Shown here: positions 1-7,948 of the stretch, piece after piece | Position numbering within the stretch: the stretch's first letter is position 1 | Layout: every line of letters begins with the position of its first letter | Source: CAYSLA01 sp964431685 | GTDB lineage: Bacteria > Armatimonadota > UBA5829 | NCBI GenBank assembly: GCA_964431685.1 | Contig: CAYSLA010000036.1 | Coordinates: 1 to 26,081, forward strand | Direction of reading: 5' to 3' | Length of the DNA stretch: 26,081 nt | Notes under the pieces: generated by a model | The model's input: the letters and a program-made list of their open reading frames with translations, nothing else | The model's database searches: none | Told to the model about the DNA's origin: nothing | Program-made: the position numbers and the translations under genes

Positions 1-52
1 CACCGGTCTCCAAAACCGGGTGTCGTCGGTTCGATCCCGGCAGCCCCTGCCA
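1..52 (+). tRNA. trpT: tRNA-Trp (CCA anticodon), 3' part
   Basis: Only the anticodon arm onward lies in the window. The anticodon stem pairs 3-7 with 15-19, and its seven-base loop carries CCA at 10-12, which reads the Trp codon UGG. The T-arm pairs 25-29 with 37-41 around a TTCGATC loop. The 3' acceptor strand is followed by discriminator G49 and a genome-encoded CCA (50-52). The D-arm and 5' acceptor strand lie before position 1. A tRNA-Trp just upstream of secE-nusG is a classic bacterial arrangement, and the 28-base gap suggests co-transcription with secE. Confidence 0.93.
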
Positions 53-80
53 TTTCTGATGTCTGGAGGAAGTTCTTCCA

Positions 81-323
81 ATGGCCGAAAACAGCGCACG
101 CAAGTCCGTCTCTAAGCCTAAAGGCCCCGGCCTGATGGCGCGATTGGGACGGTTCTTGAAGGAGAGTTACGTCGAGACCTGGCACAAGTCGTCGTGGCCG
201 AGCGCACCAGAACTGAGGCAGTTCACCATAGTTGTGATTTTCGCAATTGCGGTCGTGACTGTGTGGATCGGTGGGATCGATATGGTGCTCACAAAAATAA
301 CCCAGCAATGGAGTAGTCGCTAA
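81..323 (+). CDS. secE: Preprotein translocase subunit SecE
   Basis: This is the small essential subunit of the SecYEG channel in the inner membrane, where it clamps SecY. The 80-residue product is of the short single-helix type. A basic N-terminus is followed by an amphipathic segment of the FLKE...W..WPS..EL type (about residues 25-45), the SecE signature, and one transmembrane helix at about 48-70. A GGAGGA ribosome site lies about 10 bases before the ATG. It sits between tRNA-Trp and nusG, its usual place. No rpmG (L33) gene is present between the tRNA and secE, as it is in some bacteria. Confidence 0.95.
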   Translation: MAENSARKSVSKPKGPGLMARLGRFLKESYVETWHKSSWPSAPELRQFTIVVIFAIAVVTVWIGGIDMVLTKITQQWSSR

Positions 324-353
324 TATCGTTAAGGCGGTATGATTTAGCTAGCT

Positions 354-881
354 ATGGCTGAAAAACACTGGTATGCCGTTCATACATACTCGGGGCACGA
401 GAACAAGGTAAAGACCAACATTGAACGCCGTGCGGCTTCGATGAATCTTGCCGAACAGGTGTTTCGTGTCATTGTCCCCACAGAAGCGGAGCTTCGCACA
501 CGTGGCGGCAAGAGGCAGGAAGTACAGCGCAAGGTCTTCCCTGGCTATGTGCTGATTGAAATGGTGCTCGACGATGTTACGTGGCATCTTGTGAAGAGCA
601 CCACTGGGGTGACCGGGTTCGTTAGCTCGGGGAACCGGCCGGTTCCGCTGCAGGAGAGCGAAATCCAGGCGATTCTGGATGCGATCGAGTCTCCGGACCG
701 CAGGCCGAAGGTCAAATGGAGCAAGGAAGAAGTGGTTCGGGTCACCAGTGGGCCGTTCACTGACTTCACTGGCAAAATCGAAGAAGTGAACACCCAGAAA
801 GAGAAGCTGAAGGTGCTCATCTCGATATTCGGGCGAGACACCCCAGTCGAGTTGGATTTTGCTCAGGTTGAGAGACTGTAA
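354..881 (+). CDS. nusG: Transcription termination/antitermination factor NusG
   Basis: NusG binds the RNA polymerase clamp, suppresses pausing and links polymerase to Rho or to the ribosome. The 175-residue length is normal. The NGN domain opens with the WYAVHTYSGHENKVKTNIE signature (residues 6-24). The KOW domain follows near residues 125-160, with a VRVTSGPFTDFTGKI-type strand pair, and the protein ends in an acidic, hydrophobic ERL tail. The ribosome site is weak: an AAGGCGG lies about 16 bases upstream, so translation may be coupled to secE, which ends 30 bases before. Confidence 0.97.
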   Translation: MAEKHWYAVHTYSGHENKVKTNIERRAASMNLAEQVFRVIVPTEAELRTRGGKRQEVQRKVFPGYVLIEMVLDDVTWHLVKSTTGVTGFVSSGNRPVPLQESEIQAILDAIESPDRRPKVKWSKEEVVRVTSGPFTDFTGKIEEVNTQKEKLKVLISIFGRDTPVELDFAQVERL

Positions 882-933
882 GTCCGCTTTGGGCTGTTAG
901 GCCCGGCGGGTTCTTTGTTGGAGGGGAGCTTAG

Positions 934-1359
934 ATGGCTAAGAAGGTGAAAGGTGTAGTCAAGCTGCAGATTACTGCTGGCAAGGCGACGCCTGCTCCGC
1001 CGGTTGGTCCCGCGTTGAGTCAGTACGGGATCAATATGATGGAGTTCATAAAGTCCTATAATGAGAAGACTGCGGCGCAGATGGGCGAGATCATCCCTGT
1101 GGAGATCACGTGCTACGAAGATCGGTCTTTCTCGTTTATTCTGAAGACTCCGCCGGCTGTGGAGCTTCTTAAGAAGGCTGCCGGCATTGCCACTGCCTCG
1201 GGGACACCGAACAAGGTGAAAGCAGGCAAGGTCACCCGTGACCAGCTCAGGCAGATAGCGGAGCAGAAGATGCCCGACCTGACGGCGAACGATGTGGAGG
1301 CCGCGATGCGAACCATCGCCGGCTCTGCCAGATCCGCCGGTATTGAGATCGTAGACTAA
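934..1359 (+). CDS. rplK: 50S ribosomal protein L11
   Basis: L11 forms the GTPase-associated centre of the large subunit with 23S rRNA and the L10/L12 stalk. The 141-residue length is standard. The N-terminal domain has the KLQITAGKATPAPPVGPALS signature (about residues 10-29) that faces the factor-binding site, with the usual invariant prolines. The C-terminal RNA-binding domain includes the SFSFILKTPPAVELLKKAAG-type segment. A GGAGGGGA site lies about 8 bases before the ATG. It follows nusG and precedes rplA, as expected. Confidence 0.98.
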   Translation: MAKKVKGVVKLQITAGKATPAPPVGPALSQYGINMMEFIKSYNEKTAAQMGEIIPVEITCYEDRSFSFILKTPPAVELLKKAAGIATASGTPNKVKAGKVTRDQLRQIAEQKMPDLTANDVEAAMRTIAGSARSAGIEIVD

Positions 1360-1466
1360 CCACTCCGGACGGGTCGAAGCGACCGCCGATTGTGGCAATA
1401 TGCGGGCGGCAGGCGAAAGCCACTATCCCTGACAAGGGACCCGCGAATACAACTGGAGGAAGTCAA

Positions 1467-2171
1467 ATGCCGACTAGAGGAAAAAGGTACCTGGCAGCAG
1501 CAAAGACCGTAAGCGCTGGGGAGCCCAAGACACCGAGAGAAGCGCTGGAGATCGTGAAGAATGCGGCTTCGGCGAAGTTTGACGAGACTGTGGACGTGGC
1601 CATCAAGCTTGGAGTAGATCCCAGGCATGGTGACCAGATGGTCCGTGGAACCACCAACCTTCCGCACGGAACCGGTAAGGTTCGCAAGGTCGCCGTGATT
1701 ACCCAGGGCGACAGAGCTGCCGAGGCCGAAGAGGCCGGCGCAGATCGCGTTGGGGCCGAGGACCTGGTCAAGGATATCCAGGGCGGATGGATGGATTTCG
1801 ACGTTCTTCTGGCCACTCCAGATGTGATGGGACTGGTTGGCAGACTTGGCAGCATTCTGCGAGCGAAGATGCCAAGCAAGAAGGCTGGGACCGTGGCAGA
1901 GGATATCGGCCGCGTTGTGCGAGAGATCAAGACTGCCTCGCGCGTGGAATATCGAGTCGAAAAGGCCGGGATCGTGCACTGCCCGATTGGCAAGGTTTCA
2001 TATGAAATCGATCAGTTGCTCGAGAACTTCAATACCCTGACGGGCGCTCTTGTGAAGGCCAAACCGGCAGGTTCCAAGGGTCGATATCTGCAGAAGATAG
2101 CGGTCAGTTCGACGATGGGGCCGGGCGTGCTCGTTGACAGCAACGAGGCGCAGAGAATGGTCACAAAATAG
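1467..2171 (+). CDS. rplA: 50S ribosomal protein L1
   Basis: L1 forms the mobile L1 stalk near the ribosomal E site and can act as a translational repressor of its own operon. I start it at the ATG at 1467, which has a GGAGGAA site 7-8 bases upstream and gives 234 residues, normal for L1. The frame stays open upstream to 1392, but those 25 extra residues are unlike L1 and are rejected. The protein opens MPTRGKRY and has the L1 core with GT(T)NLPHGTGK near residue 65 and the conserved C-terminal KGRYLQK region. It follows rplK after a 107-base spacer. Confidence 0.97.
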   Translation: MPTRGKRYLAAAKTVSAGEPKTPREALEIVKNAASAKFDETVDVAIKLGVDPRHGDQMVRGTTNLPHGTGKVRKVAVITQGDRAAEAEEAGADRVGAEDLVKDIQGGWMDFDVLLATPDVMGLVGRLGSILRAKMPSKKAGTVAEDIGRVVREIKTASRVEYRVEKAGIVHCPIGKVSYEIDQLLENFNTLTGALVKAKPAGSKGRYLQKIAVSSTMGPGVLVDSNEAQRMVTK

Positions 2172-2459
2172 TGTGAGTGATTCGTTGGTCAGATGAGACA
2201 TTCCGTCCAATCTGGTCGACGAAGAAATGAAATAACCGAATACTTCGTGCCGTAGACAGTGGGTGCCGATTATCGGCTTAATGATCCGTAACCATCCGGA
2301 CGCCAACCGAGGTGTGACCGAATACTACCGACTGTTAATGTGGTCGGGCGCAGCCAGGTAAGGCTGCATGGAGAGTAACTCGGTACGGGCTGTCTGCGAC
2401 TAGCGGACAGCCCGTTTTTGATGAGGCACGTTTCACGGACGGGAAGGAGGTGAGATAGA
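2172..2459 (+). promoter_or_regulatory. rplJ leader, probable L10-type attenuation leader
   Basis: This 288-base non-coding stretch lies between rplA and rplJ. It contains a small hairpin (GCAGCC 2350-2355 with GGCTGC 2362-2367), a strong intrinsic terminator (2386-2419) and an AAGGAGGTGA ribosome site (2444-2453). In many bacteria the corresponding leader binds L10(L12)4, which controls the ratio of stalk proteins to the L11/L1 genes. Position and architecture fit that class. I could not confirm the kink-turn that L10 binds, so the mechanism is inferred. Confidence 0.6.
2386..2419 (+). terminator. Intrinsic terminator inside the rplJ leader
   Basis: A 12-base-pair stem runs from CGGGCTGTCTGC (2386-2397) to its partner at 2403-2414, with one G-T pair, a five-base loop and then five Ts. 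It lies about 40 bases upstream of the rplJ start, so it must be read through for rplJ-rplL expression. This is the expected form of an attenuator. Confidence 0.75.
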
Positions 2460-2993
2460 TTGCCAGTTTTCGCAATAGAACCCAGACCTGAGAAGGTCCA
2501 GCAGGTAGCGGACATAAAAGAAGTCCTGGGCCGTAGTACGGTCTACCTGATGGACTACCGAGGGTTGGACGTCAAGACGTTCTCAGATATCCGCAAGAAG
2601 CTGCGGGAATCTGGGACGCAGTGTATGGTTGTCAAGAACACTCTGTTCAGGCGTGCTGCGCAGGATACTGCTGCCAGCCCGCTCGCTGAGACTCTGGCCG
2701 GTGCCACCGCTCTTGTCTACACGGACGATGACCCGGTCGAAGCCGCGAAGCTTCTGATGACTTTTACCAAAGGCCCCAGACCCGTAGCGGTCAAGGCCGG
2801 TGTGGTGGAAGGTCAGGTGATGAGCGCGGCCAACGTGGAAGCGCTGTCGAAGTCCCCGTCCAGACCTGAGCTTCTTGCTATGGTGGTTGGAGGACTGCAG
2901 AGCCCGATCACGAACCTGGTCGGCACGATGCAGGGCATGATCAGTCAGTTGGTATTTACGTTGCAGGCCGTGGCGGACAACAAAGCCGCCTAG
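2460..2993 (+). CDS. rplJ: 50S ribosomal protein L10
   Basis: L10 anchors the L7/L12 dimers to the ribosome, forming the stalk base. The product is 177 residues long. The start codon is TTG, chosen because a near-perfect AAGGAGGTGA site lies 6-7 bases upstream and the resulting N-terminus is normal for L10. The N-terminal rRNA-binding domain has the VYLMDYRGLDVKTFSDIRKK-like strand and helix (about residues 28-47) and a VVKNTL(F) motif. The C-terminal helix (about 140-175) offers the hydrophobic L12-binding sites. rplL follows 66 bases later. Confidence 0.97.
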   Translation: MPVFAIEPRPEKVQQVADIKEVLGRSTVYLMDYRGLDVKTFSDIRKKLRESGTQCMVVKNTLFRRAAQDTAASPLAETLAGATALVYTDDDPVEAAKLLMTFTKGPRPVAVKAGVVEGQVMSAANVEALSKSPSRPELLAMVVGGLQSPITNLVGTMQGMISQLVFTLQAVADNKAA

Positions 2994-3059
2994 TCCTGTG
3001 TGTTCAGGCGCTCGACGCGCCATATCGCAGTAACGTCTCGAAAGGAAGAACAAAACAAA

Positions 3060-3437
3060 ATGGCTAACGTTCAGGAACTTCTTGATACAATAAAGAGTAT
3101 GACGGTTCTGGAGCTCAACGAGTTCGTAAAGGCTCTGCAGGACGAGTTTGGAGTCTCCGCAATGGCGATGGCTGCGCCGGCAGCCGCTGCGGCCCCTGCG
3201 GCTGCCGCTGAGGAAGTCGAAGAGCAGACAGCGTTCGACGTGGTCCTTACCGCCGCCGGTGACAAGAAGATCAACGTCATCAAGGTTGTCCGCCAGCTCA
3301 CCAGCCTCGGCCTCAAGGAAGCCAAGGATCTGGTTGACGCGGCGCCCAAGCCCATCAAAGAGGGCGTGACCAAGGAAGAAGCCGACAAGATGAAGGCTGA
3401 TCTCGAGGCAGAGGGAGCCACGGTAGAGATCAAGTAG
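3060..3437 (+). CDS. rplL: 50S ribosomal protein L7/L12
   Basis: This is the multicopy stalk protein that recruits translation factor GTPases. The ATG at 3060 is preceded by AAAGGAAG and gives 125 residues, the family norm. A longer in-frame start at 3000 has no family support. The N-terminal dimerisation domain (1-33) is followed by an Ala/Pro-rich hinge (about 34-54), then the C-terminal domain with the conserved KKINVIKVVRQLTSLGLKEAK region. This is the last gene of the cluster. A terminator follows about 30 bases after the stop, so no rpoB is co-transcribed directly. Confidence 0.98.
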   Translation: MANVQELLDTIKSMTVLELNEFVKALQDEFGVSAMAMAAPAAAAAPAAAAEEVEEQTAFDVVLTAAGDKKINVIKVVRQLTSLGLKEAKDLVDAAPKPIKEGVTKEEADKMKADLEAEGATVEIK

Positions 3438-3466
3438 GTCTTTCCGACTATCTGATACCAGACAGA

Positions 3467-3500
3467 ACGGGACGGCTGTCAGCAGACTCCGTCCCGTTTT
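3467..3500 (+). terminator. Terminator after rplL
   Basis: A perfect 9-base-pair GC-rich stem (ACGGGACGG at 3467-3475 with CCGTCCCGT at 3489-3497) encloses a 13-base loop and ends in a short T run. It closes the tRNA-Trp/secE to rplL transcription unit before the convergent GH94-like gene. Confidence 0.85.
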
Positions 3501-3552
3501 GCATGTGCTCATAGAGGAATCCGAGCGAGTGCACCTCGCGGGTCTTGGACCA

Positions 3553-5406
3553 CTACTTTGTGTGCACCGTCACGGAATGTGTGCGGCCATCCGAGAAGTA
3601 TGGGAGAAAGTTGCTGGACTGATCCCACTGCGCACCGTCAACTAACGCGATTCTGGACTTGCCCAGCCCTGGGGCGCGTGCTATGTTGAACTCATAGGTT
3701 TCCTGGCGCACGATCCGGCGCACTCTGCATTCTGTCCAGCTCTGCGGCATCCTCGGATTCACGATCAAGCCGTTGACGGCTGCGCGTATGCCGAGTATCT
3801 GTTCGCAGATGGTGGTGTTGATTAGGCAGTATGCGGACGTGGGACTCAGCTGCTCGGGTTGAGACCCAAGGGCCTCCTTGATCGCAGCCAGAACCTCTGG
3901 TTCCCAGAACGACGGGCAGAATGTGCGCAGCGCTATTGCCTGTTCGCATTCCAGCGGTTCGTCGAACGATTGTGCAGCCAGTTCTATCAGGCCCTGTGCG
4001 ACTCGAATGTATTTCTCCACCAACGAACTGTCTGAAGCGAACTCGCCCCAGGCGCGAACCCATGTATCAACAACGGTTCCAGGGTATCCGCAGGCGGACG
4101 ATTCCAGGCGCTCAGTGAATAGGCCGACGGCTCTGTCGCAGAGTTCTCGCATTGTGGATGTGCCGTCGACTGACGGCCCCACAGGCAAGTCCAAAAATCG
4201 TGTGTCGCCGGTTTCGCTAATGTACTTCAGGACTCCGCACACCAGCCATATCATTTCCTCCGGCGGGGATACGATTATCGAACGGCCGTCCGGTGAGTAA
4301 GTGTTGCCGGGTGCGACACGAGGCGCAAAGTCAACCAGTGCTTCCTTGAGGGCCTCGGGAACCATTGTGGCAGTTCCAAACAGACGACGAATGTCGTCCG
4401 CCGCACTCCACGGGCTCAATCTGGCGGAATGACCTGAATCGTGCATGGACGCCGTGTAGGTCTGGTAAGGCAGCCACGTGTTGACCAGTGCGTCGAGGAC
4501 TCCGTCCGGGGATTCAACAGAGAACCCCTTGCAGACCGTCTGCCACTGTTCGATAATCTTCCTGTTGTGTTCAGCCGCTACCCCAACTCCAGAGAGAGCG
4601 TTCGCCGCGGCAAGGGCAGCTTCGGGGCTATCCGTTGCCCCCACGCAGAAGGCAAACTCGGCCTCACCCTCTACGGGCAGTTCCAACTCTACGCTGAGCC
4701 TGCCTGTCGGCTCACTTGTCACCGTGCTGATGAATTGTGCGGCGGGCGCTTCGGCCACCAGTTGGCTCGAACCGGCACCTGTTTCCTCCGACTTGGATAG
4801 GGCAACGCTTGACACCGGCAGCGTACAGGACATAAACAGCACCAGGTTCTGAGTTTGGCGAAGTGCCAGATGCTTTGTGCCACCGGTGAGCGGTTGTCTC
4901 ATCAGAATCGTCCGCTCAGCGGGCGAGTAGGCCATTTCCAGAGGGACTCCGATGCAGGGCTCGACGTATGCCGTCAGGCCGAGCGAACGGCCTTGGGCGG
5001 AGAGGTTGCGTAATCTCACCATCCATATCTCCGCTTGAGCGTCGTGTACCGCGGTGAACGTTAGTTCGCACTCGACCTTGTTGTGGGTGGTGACAAATGA
5101 GGCCGACCCAGGGCGATAGACACCCGCCGTGTCGCATCCATCGTGTGGGAAGACGCTCCATTCGGTCTGGGTCTCGTTGTCGCGTATCAAGCAGTCTTTG
5201 CCTAAGCCGGTTGTCTGCGTGACCGGCACTCCGTGCAAGGTGCTGACACCTGGTTTTTCCGCATGAAAATCAACAGCGTATTCCGTCCGGAATCCCGCCA
5301 GCAGCCCAACCTGAGGCCGTTCCCTGCCGTTTCCACGCACAACACACTCGCCGCACGGTTCCTGAAAACTAACTGATGTGGATACTCCTGCTCGCCCGAT
5401 TTGCAT
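3553..5406 (-). CDS. GH94-like (cellobiose/chitobiose phosphorylase-related) protein, divergent
   Basis: The product is about 617 residues long. I choose the ATG at 5406 because GGAGG precedes it by 5 bases; an upstream in-frame ATG at 5478 has no ribosome site. The architecture resembles glycoside phosphorylases of family GH94. There is an N-terminal beta-sandwich with a TEWSVFPHD-like segment, a linker, then an alpha/alpha-barrel opening with NTWLPYQTYTAS, and a C-terminal part with the RAAVNGLIVNPRMPQSW-type motif. The family DWND segment with the catalytic aspartate is not visible, and the product is shorter than typical GH94 enzymes. It may be a non-phosphorolytic or inactive relative. 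There is no signal peptide. It lies downstream of tsaD on the same strand, separated by 191 bases with a perfect palindrome. Substrate unknown. Confidence 0.6.
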   Translation of the reverse strand: MQIGRAGVSTSVSFQEPCGECVVRGNGRERPQVGLLAGFRTEYAVDFHAEKPGVSTLHGVPVTQTTGLGKDCLIRDNETQTEWSVFPHDGCDTAGVYRPGSASFVTTHNKVECELTFTAVHDAQAEIWMVRLRNLSAQGRSLGLTAYVEPCIGVPLEMAYSPAERTILMRQPLTGGTKHLALRQTQNLVLFMSCTLPVSSVALSKSEETGAGSSQLVAEAPAAQFISTVTSEPTGRLSVELELPVEGEAEFAFCVGATDSPEAALAAANALSGVGVAAEHNRKIIEQWQTVCKGFSVESPDGVLDALVNTWLPYQTYTASMHDSGHSARLSPWSAADDIRRLFGTATMVPEALKEALVDFAPRVAPGNTYSPDGRSIIVSPPEEMIWLVCGVLKYISETGDTRFLDLPVGPSVDGTSTMRELCDRAVGLFTERLESSACGYPGTVVDTWVRAWGEFASDSSLVEKYIRVAQGLIELAAQSFDEPLECEQAIALRTFCPSFWEPEVLAAIKEALGSQPEQLSPTSAYCLINTTICEQILGIRAAVNGLIVNPRMPQSWTECRVRRIVRQETYEFNIARAPGLGKSRIALVDGAQWDQSSNFLPYFSDGRTHSVTVHTK

Positions 5407-5530
5407 AGAACCTCCAGCCGCCGCAAGACTCAAAGTCGCACGCGCGCCAAGGCGCACTCCAGTCTTGATTATCGGCATCGCCGGTGGAAAATGCAGTCAA
5501 CGGACACGTGGGAGACGTTTTCGTCAATTC

Positions 5531-5560
5531 TATGCTTCGGGACAATCGTCCCGAAGCATA
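5531..5560. repeat. Perfect 13-bp inverted repeat
   Basis: TATGCTTCGGGAC (5531-5543) and its exact reverse complement (5548-5560) are separated by four bases. It lies between the tsaD stop and the GH94-like start. Neither strand has a T run after the stem, so it is not a standard intrinsic terminator. An operator, an mRNA-processing hairpin or a dispersed palindromic element are the alternatives. Confidence 0.85.
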
Positions 5561-5597
5561 CGACATGGATCATTCCCGATACACCAGCCGCAAGAGA

Positions 5598-6623
5598 CTA
5601 TCGTCGGGGACCGATAGGTTCGCTCGCGATGCAGTCAAGATCGAGGCCTGCGCTCTCACATTTGGCCATCCGGTAGAATGCGGCCGAGGCTACCATCGCC
5701 GCATTGTCCGTGCAGAGGATCGGGCGTGGAATGGTGACGGGAACACCGTGGCTGGACCCGGCGTGTCGCATTGCAGCCTGCAGTCCGCTGTTTGCGGCCA
5801 CTCCCCCCGCCACCAGTACGCTCTTCGCTCCGGTGGCTGCAACCGCGGCAAAAGTGTTGCCAACCAGCACGTCCACTACTGCCTGCTGCATACTGGCTGC
5901 TATGTCTTCGGATCCCCGCTCGTCATTGTTCGACTGAACAAATCGTATTACCGCAGTCTTCAGACCGCTGAAACTGAAGTCGAGAGTCTCGCCTAGTTTG
6001 GCTCTTGGGAACTTCACCGCTGCTGGGTTGCCTGATTTGGCCAGACTGTCGATTATGGGTCCTCCGGGATAGCCCAGCCCCATGGCCCTGGCGCACTTGT
6101 CGAATAGTTCACCCGCGGCATCGTCTCTGGTGCGGGCAACGATCTCATAGCTGCCGTGGCCGTGCATCAGGATCAGGTCTGAATGTCCACCCGATACAAC
6201 AAGACACATAGCCGGTAGTTCCGGCAAAGTATTCTGGTCCGGCGCAGATTGACCGAACGTGAGCCAGTTCGCATAGATGTGTGCTTCAATGTGATGTACC
6301 GGAACAATAGGCAATCCCGTAGCAAACGCTATAGACTTGGCCGCCGCCACACCGACCAGCAGTGCGCCGATGAGACCTGGTCTATTGACCACGCCGATGG
6401 CATCTATAGTCTCGAGAGTGCATTTCGCCTTTGCCAGCGCCTCATCAATTGTGGGCAGTATGAGTTCGACGTGCCTTCTGGACGCGACTTCGGGCACCAC
6501 TCCGCCGAAACGGGAGTGCAAGTCGGACTGTGAGGCTATGACGTTCGAGAGTATAAGCCCGCCATCTTCAACTACGGCGGCGCTTGTTTCGTCACAGCTT
6601 GTTTCTATTCCCAAAATGCGCAA
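5598..6623 (-). CDS. tsaD: tRNA N6-threonylcarbamoyladenosine transferase TsaD
   Basis: TsaD (Kae1/YgjD) transfers the threonylcarbamoyl group from TC-AMP to A37 of ANN-decoding tRNAs. The 341-residue product starts MRILGIETSCDETSAAVV, the family signature. It carries the metal-binding HHIEAH motif at 110-115, the VSGGHSDLI segment, the GGPIID loop and a C-terminal CTDNAAM motif. The start is TTG, with GAAGGA about 9 bases upstream. rimI lies 68 bases upstream on the same strand, a common association. The tsaB and tsaE partner genes are not in the window. Confidence 0.97.
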   Translation of the reverse strand: MRILGIETSCDETSAAVVEDGGLILSNVIASQSDLHSRFGGVVPEVASRRHVELILPTIDEALAKAKCTLETIDAIGVVNRPGLIGALLVGVAAAKSIAFATGLPIVPVHHIEAHIYANWLTFGQSAPDQNTLPELPAMCLVVSGGHSDLILMHGHGSYEIVARTRDDAAGELFDKCARAMGLGYPGGPIIDSLAKSGNPAAVKFPRAKLGETLDFSFSGLKTAVIRFVQSNNDERGSEDIAASMQQAVVDVLVGNTFAAVAATGAKSVLVAGGVAANSGLQAAMRHAGSSHGVPVTIPRPILCTDNAAMVASAAFYRMAKCESAGLDLDCIASEPIGPRR

Positions 6624-6691
6624 ACGGCACGATCCTTCGGGGCGGCAATATGAGCCCTGATCAGTAAAGAAGCGACGGATACATCAGCGGC

Positions 6692-7264
6692 CTACTTGGC
6701 GCTTTCCATCGTCTTGGTATACAGCTTCTGCTTCAGAGTCTCGAGTTTTGCGATGTAGGCGTTGGTGGATATGTCCTCCACCCACATTATGATTGCGTTT
6801 TCATTGTTGTCGGAGTAGTAAGCCCGCCGAACTGCGACCGGATAGAACCCATATTTCTTGTAGAGGTTCTGCGCGGCCGTATTGCTCTGACGCACTTCCA
6901 ACGTGGCTCGGCGCGCCCCTTTGCCTATTGCCTCGACGAGAAGCGCTATCAGCAGGCGCTCTCCGCCTCTTCTTCTTCGATAGGGAGTCGATACTCCGAG
7001 AGTGGTGATGTGGGCTTCATCCATGATTGTCCACATACCCGCGTAGCCCGCGACCTCATCGTCTTGGCACAGGACGACATAGTAGGCCGAACGGTTAGAG
7101 ACCTCCGTGAGATACGCGCTCTCGTGCCACGGGATCGGAAAGCACTCCCGGTCAATCTCCATAACCCTGGGCAGGTCATCCTGCCTCATCTCTCTCAGCT
7201 CAAAGCTCTGCCCCAAATCTGTGCGCGTCTCCCAACTATTACAGTGCCGAGGCAAGTCTAACAC
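6692..7264 (-). CDS. rimI: RimI-type ribosomal protein S18 alanine N-acetyltransferase
   Basis: This is a GNAT-fold acetyltransferase. RimI acetylates the N-terminus of ribosomal protein S18, and its gene often sits beside tsaB/tsaD. The conserved core includes ELREMRQDDLPRVMEIDRECF, the ITTLGVSTPYRRRRGGERLL acetyl-CoA-binding segment (motif A, with an RRRRGG version of the usual Q/RxxGxG/A) and the TLEVRQSNTAAQNLYKKYGF segment (motif B). The GTG start gives about 20 residues before the conserved fold and a roughly 30-residue C-terminal tail, so 190 residues is longer than the usual 150. A later start is possible because no start has a strong ribosome site. Confidence 0.88.
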   Translation of the reverse strand: MLDLPRHCNSWETRTDLGQSFELREMRQDDLPRVMEIDRECFPIPWHESAYLTEVSNRSAYYVVLCQDDEVAGYAGMWTIMDEAHITTLGVSTPYRRRRGGERLLIALLVEAIGKGARRATLEVRQSNTAAQNLYKKYGFYPVAVRRAYYSDNNENAIIMWVEDISTNAYIAKLETLKQKLYTKTMESAK

Positions 7265-7381
7265 GACCTTGCAAGGCTGTCAAACGCCACTAACGAACGC
7301 AGCGGTCCCCGCAGCACGGTTCACTTCTTTTCAACCAGAGAACCCAGCCTACCCATCGCCGGCCACGGTGAGAAAAGCGGG

Positions 7382-7948
7382 CTAGACCAGCACGTCCTCC
7401 AGCTTTCTCTTCGGTACGTGGTGGACGTCTTCTGCATCGCGGTAGTACTTGGTCGAACCATCTGCCCCAACGTCTTCAAGCACGACCTTTTCCGCGGGAA
7501 CGCCGAGGGCTATCACCAGAACAATATCGTGCTTCTCCGCGATACCCAGAATTTCCCGTAGCTTGTCGCGGTCGACGGAGCCGATCATACAACCGCTCAG
7601 CCCGCTCTGGGCAGCGCCCAGCAGGATTGTCTGAGCCGCTATTCCGCAGTCCATTGCCGCGTTCCGATTCACTTCCTTGTCAGAGAGAATCACAATGTAG
7701 GCCGATGGACGTTCCCCTTCCGCAGGGCCGGGCCAGTCGGTCAGATATCCGGCCCAGGCAAGTGTCTCAAACACCTCGGCGTTGCGCTCAGGATCATTCG
7801 ACAGAACATAGCGCAGTGGTTGCAGATTGGAGGCGGACGGCGTCAGCCGAGCCAGGTCTACCAGATCGCGCAGGGTGGACTCCTTAACCGGAATCTGCTG
7901 CTTGAAACGACGATAGCTGCGGTTTGCCAGTACAAGGTCTCTCAGCAT
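7382..7948 (-). CDS. Nitroreductase-family flavoprotein
   Basis: This is an FMN-dependent oxidoreductase of the nitroreductase superfamily, which uses NAD(P)H to reduce nitro groups, quinones or related substrates; the physiological substrate is unknown. I start at the ATG at 7948, preceded by GGGAGGTG with 6 bases spacing, giving 188 residues. An in-frame ATG at 8005 has no such site. Signatures are NRSYRRFKQ near residue 10 and LTPSASNLQPLRYVL near residue 36, the latter in the FMN phosphate/isoalloxazine region. A DCGIAAQTILLGAAQSGL dimer-interface helix and a glycine-containing C-terminal strand, ALGVPAE, follow. It lies between rimI and the MFS gene on the same strand. Confidence 0.9.
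   Translation of the reverse strand: MLRDLVLANRSYRRFKQQIPVKESTLRDLVDLARLTPSASNLQPLRYVLSNDPERNAEVFETLAWAGYLTDWPGPAEGERPSAYIVILSDKEVNRNAAMDCGIAAQTILLGAAQSGLSGCMIGSVDRDKLREILGIAEKHDIVLVIALGVPAEKVVLEDVGADGSTKYYRDAEDVHHVPKRKLEDVLV

Noticed and set aside
1392..1466. N-terminal extension of L1 by 25 residues
   Set aside because: No ribosome site at 1392. The ATG at 1467 has a strong site and gives the standard L1 length.
2583..3512. Minus-strand open frame opposite rplJ and rplL
   Set aside because: It covers two certain ribosomal protein genes and the terminator; an antisense shadow.
5531..5560. Intrinsic terminator after tsaD
   Set aside because: The stem is strong, but neither strand has a T run after it; kept as an unexplained palindrome.
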